Shown piece by piece: positions 7,557 to 9,287 of a stretch of DNA of 9,287 nt. Positions within the stretch are counted from its first letter, which is position 1; the number at the start of each line of letters is the position of its first letter. Location of the stretch: contig CAYWHE010000163.1 of the NCBI GenBank assembly GCA_964458125.1, positions 1 to 9,287 on the forward strand, written 5' to 3'. The notes beneath the pieces were generated by a model. The model was not told the DNA's origin, did no database searches, and saw only the letters and a program-made list of their open reading frames with translations. The stretch comes from CAYWHE01 sp964458125 (GTDB lineage: Bacteria > Bacteroidota > Bacteroidia > AKYH767-A > OLB10). The position numbers and the translations under genes are program-made.

Positions 7557-8606
7557 TTACCTGCTTTTTTTCAGGGAAAAAGTAAAGGTAGTACCGTATC
7601 CGGGTTCGCTGTGAACACTGATCTTTTGGTTATGGGCTTCAATAAGATGTTTAACAATGGCCAGACCGAGTCCTGTTCCACCCTGCATGCGCGAACGGCT
7701 TTTATCCACCCGGTAAAACCGCTCGAAAAGTCTTGGCAGGTGATGTTTTTCTACACCAATGCCATTATCCTCCACTTCAATTTTTATCGTATCCTCGTAA
7801 TCATAAAAGCGGACTTCTGTAAAGCCTTCGGTTTTTCCGTATTTGATGGAATTCACCAGCAGGTTTACCATAACCTGGCGGATGCGGTCCTTGTCGGCAT
7901 AAACATAATGAGGCTTGTCACAGGATTCTTTGATGTACAGGTGGATCCGTTTCTCACGGGCCATCAATTCGGAAGATTCGAGAACATCCTTGGTCAGTTC
8001 ACAGATGTCAAAGGTTCTTAATTCCAGGTTCAGGTTTCCGGATTCGATCTTGGAAATGGATTCCAGGTCATCTACAATGGAAATCAGCCTGTCGAGGCTC
8101 CTGGCAGCCTTATTCAGGTATAGCAGGTTGATATCATGATCCTCAATACCTCCGTCTATCAGGGTATGTATGTAACCCTGTACATTGAAAATCGGTGTTT
8201 TCAGTTCATGTGATACATTTCCCAGAAATTCTTTACGGTAAAGTTCCATTTGTTTCAAATGATCAATTTCTTCCTTTTGCTCCCGGGCATTTTCTTTTAG
8301 CATACGGTTGATTTCCCCGAAGTAATCCAGGTCCCTTTCCTGATCCAGGGAAGTATCCGGAGACTGATTTTGAAGATGCAAAACATTTTTATAGACCAGC
8401 TTTAATTTTTCAAAATAGATTTTACGGACCTGAACATATACGAAAAGCCAGACACAAAGGAAAAGTAATAAAGTGAGCAGGAGAACGAAATAAACCGGGG
8501 CGGTCAGGGGGGAAACCTGGTATATCCCATAGCCTATTATTCCCGAAGCCAGTGCGGTCAGCAGTGCTATACGCAGTGCAAATGAAGCAGGATTGGATTT
8601 TTTCAC
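7557..8606 (-). CDS. Membrane sensor histidine kinase, PhoR-like
   Basis: This 349-residue kinase has two N-terminal membrane segments (about 10-29 and 37-58) joined by only about seven residues, so there is no extracytoplasmic sensor domain. A charged helical linker (about 60-120), possibly a degenerate HAMP, leads to the dimerisation domain with S-H-E-L-K-T-P (phosphorylated His133). The ATPase domain shows an N-box with Asn248 and Asn252, D-N-G-I-G at 280-284, an F-box around L-F-E-R-F-Y at 293-298 and G-G-T-G-L-G-L at 309-315. The start is GTG at 8606: no ATG lies in frame before an upstream TAA. It follows the response regulator gene by 40 bases on the same strand, so the two form an operon and a cognate pair. 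The signal is unknown; the membrane layout suggests sensing within or at the membrane. Its stop codon is 5 bases from that of the convergent transferase gene. Confidence 0.95.
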   Translation of the reverse strand: MKKSNPASFALRIALLTALASGIIGYGIYQVSPLTAPVYFVLLLTLLLFLCVWLFVYVQVRKIYFEKLKLVYKNVLHLQNQSPDTSLDQERDLDYFGEINRMLKENAREQKEEIDHLKQMELYRKEFLGNVSHELKTPIFNVQGYIHTLIDGGIEDHDINLLYLNKAARSLDRLISIVDDLESISKIESGNLNLELRTFDICELTKDVLESSELMAREKRIHLYIKESCDKPHYVYADKDRIRQVMVNLLVNSIKYGKTEGFTEVRFYDYEDTIKIEVEDNGIGVEKHHLPRLFERFYRVDKSRSRMQGGTGLGLAIVKHLIEAHNQKISVHSEPGYGTTFTFSLKKSR

Positions 8607-8646
8607 GAAACAGGATTCATTTATCGGTGTTTAAACCCGTCTGGCG

Positions 8647-9287
8647 TCAAAGATCAAATTTATAACCGATTCCTTTAATGGTCTTAATGGATTCGTCGCC
8701 CAGTTTTTCCCTGATTTTACGGATGTGCACATCAATGGTCCGGTCACCTACCACGATGTCATTTCCCCAAACCCGGTTCAGGATATCCTCCCGGGTAAAA
8801 ACTTTTCCCGGTTTGGAGGTCAGCAGGGACAATAATTCAAATTCTTTCCTGGGCAGGTTAATGGCTTTGTTGTTCTTATAAACCAGGTATTTTTCCCTGT
8901 CGATGACAATATCTCCCAAAGTCAGGCTCTTTTCCGGTTTGGAATCCTGGTACCTCCGTAAAAGTGCTTTAATCCTGCTGATCAGCACCCTTGGTTTGAT
9001 GGGTTTGCTGATATAATCATCGGCTCCGGCATCAAAACCGGCAATCTGTGAATAATCTTCATTACGGGCCGTCAGAAAAGTAATGATGGTATGCTTGAAC
9101 TCGGGCATTTCCCGAAGCTGCCTGCAGGCTTCCATACCATCCATAACCGGCATCATGACGTCAATCAGAATAACTTCTGCATAGTTATGAAGCGCCTGAC
9201 GCACTGCTTCAGCATTATCCCGCGCAATGCCCACGACATGGTACCCCAGGAGCTCTACCAGTGAAGCAAGGCACGCCCGTGACAGGC
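8647..9287 (-). CDS. OmpR/PhoB-family response regulator, 5' end cut off by window
   Basis: The frame stays open to the right edge, and the residues before the internal GTG at 9234 (including S-L-V-E-L-L-G-Y) fit helix 1 of a receiver domain. The real start is therefore outside, with roughly ten residues and the N-terminal acidic pair missing. About 212 residues are visible. The receiver has the phosphorylated aspartate in L-I-D-V-M-M-P (visible residue 42), the switch threonine in F-L-T-A-R and the conserved lysine in S-K-P. The C-terminal winged helix has R-T-I-D-V-H-I-R-K-I-R-E-K-L, typical of the OmpR/PhoB group, and ends in G-I-G-Y-K-F. It should bind DNA and be phosphorylated by the kinase encoded just downstream. 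Its promoter is outside the window. Target genes cannot be told from the sequence. Confidence 0.95.
   Translation of the reverse strand, partial: LSRACLASLVELLGYHVVGIARDNAEAVRQALHNYAEVILIDVMMPVMDGMEACRQLREMPEFKHTIITFLTARNEDYSQIAGFDAGADDYISKPIKPRVLISRIKALLRRYQDSKPEKSLTLGDIVIDREKYLVYKNNKAINLPRKEFELLSLLTSKPGKVFTREDILNRVWGNDIVVGDRTIDVHIRKIREKLGDESIKTIKGIGYKFDL

Noticed and set aside
7560..7588. CTTTTT...AAAAAG inverted repeat near the convergent junction as a terminator.
   Set aside because: The stem is almost all A-T, lies within the coding end of the kinase, and has no following T run on either strand.

Overview
The window looks like a chromosomal segment from a member of the Bacteroidota. This rests on the style of the proteins, especially a histidine kinase whose H-box surroundings match the common PhoR-like kinases of that phylum as I remember them. 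It is supported by two upstream sites that fit the TTTG / TAnnTTTG promoter pattern of the group. No ribosomal RNA, tRNA, mobile element, CRISPR array or long repeat was seen.

Left part (1-1996): the 3' part of a large gene for a thioredoxin-fold plus alpha/alpha-barrel protein of the YyaL/SPATA20 (DUF255) family, cut by the window edge. It is followed by 773 bases without a convincing gene (1997-2769). This gap becomes AT-rich in its middle and holds two promoter-like sites and a stretch with overlapping, mutually exclusive inverted repeats just upstream of the next gene.

Centre (2770-7551): a compact two-gene biosynthetic unit on the + strand. The first gene encodes a complete one-module nonribosomal peptide synthetase with the order condensation - adenylation - carrier - thioesterase. 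Its ten-residue adenylation code reads D-I-L-Q-L-G-V-I-W-K, one residue from the glycine code I recall. Eighteen bases after its stop lies a probable ATG for an Sfp-type 4'-phosphopantetheinyl transferase, the enzyme that converts the apo carrier domain to its active form. Together they could make and release one small product, most simply an N-acyl-glycine, with the acyl donor supplied by a protein outside the window.

Right part (7557-9287, - strand): a two-component system, with a truncated OmpR/PhoB-type response regulator upstream of a membrane histidine kinase. It runs convergently toward the biosynthetic pair, with only 5 bases between the two stop codons. The kinase has almost no extracytoplasmic loop. 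Nothing in the sequence ties it to control of the synthetase; adjacency is the only link.
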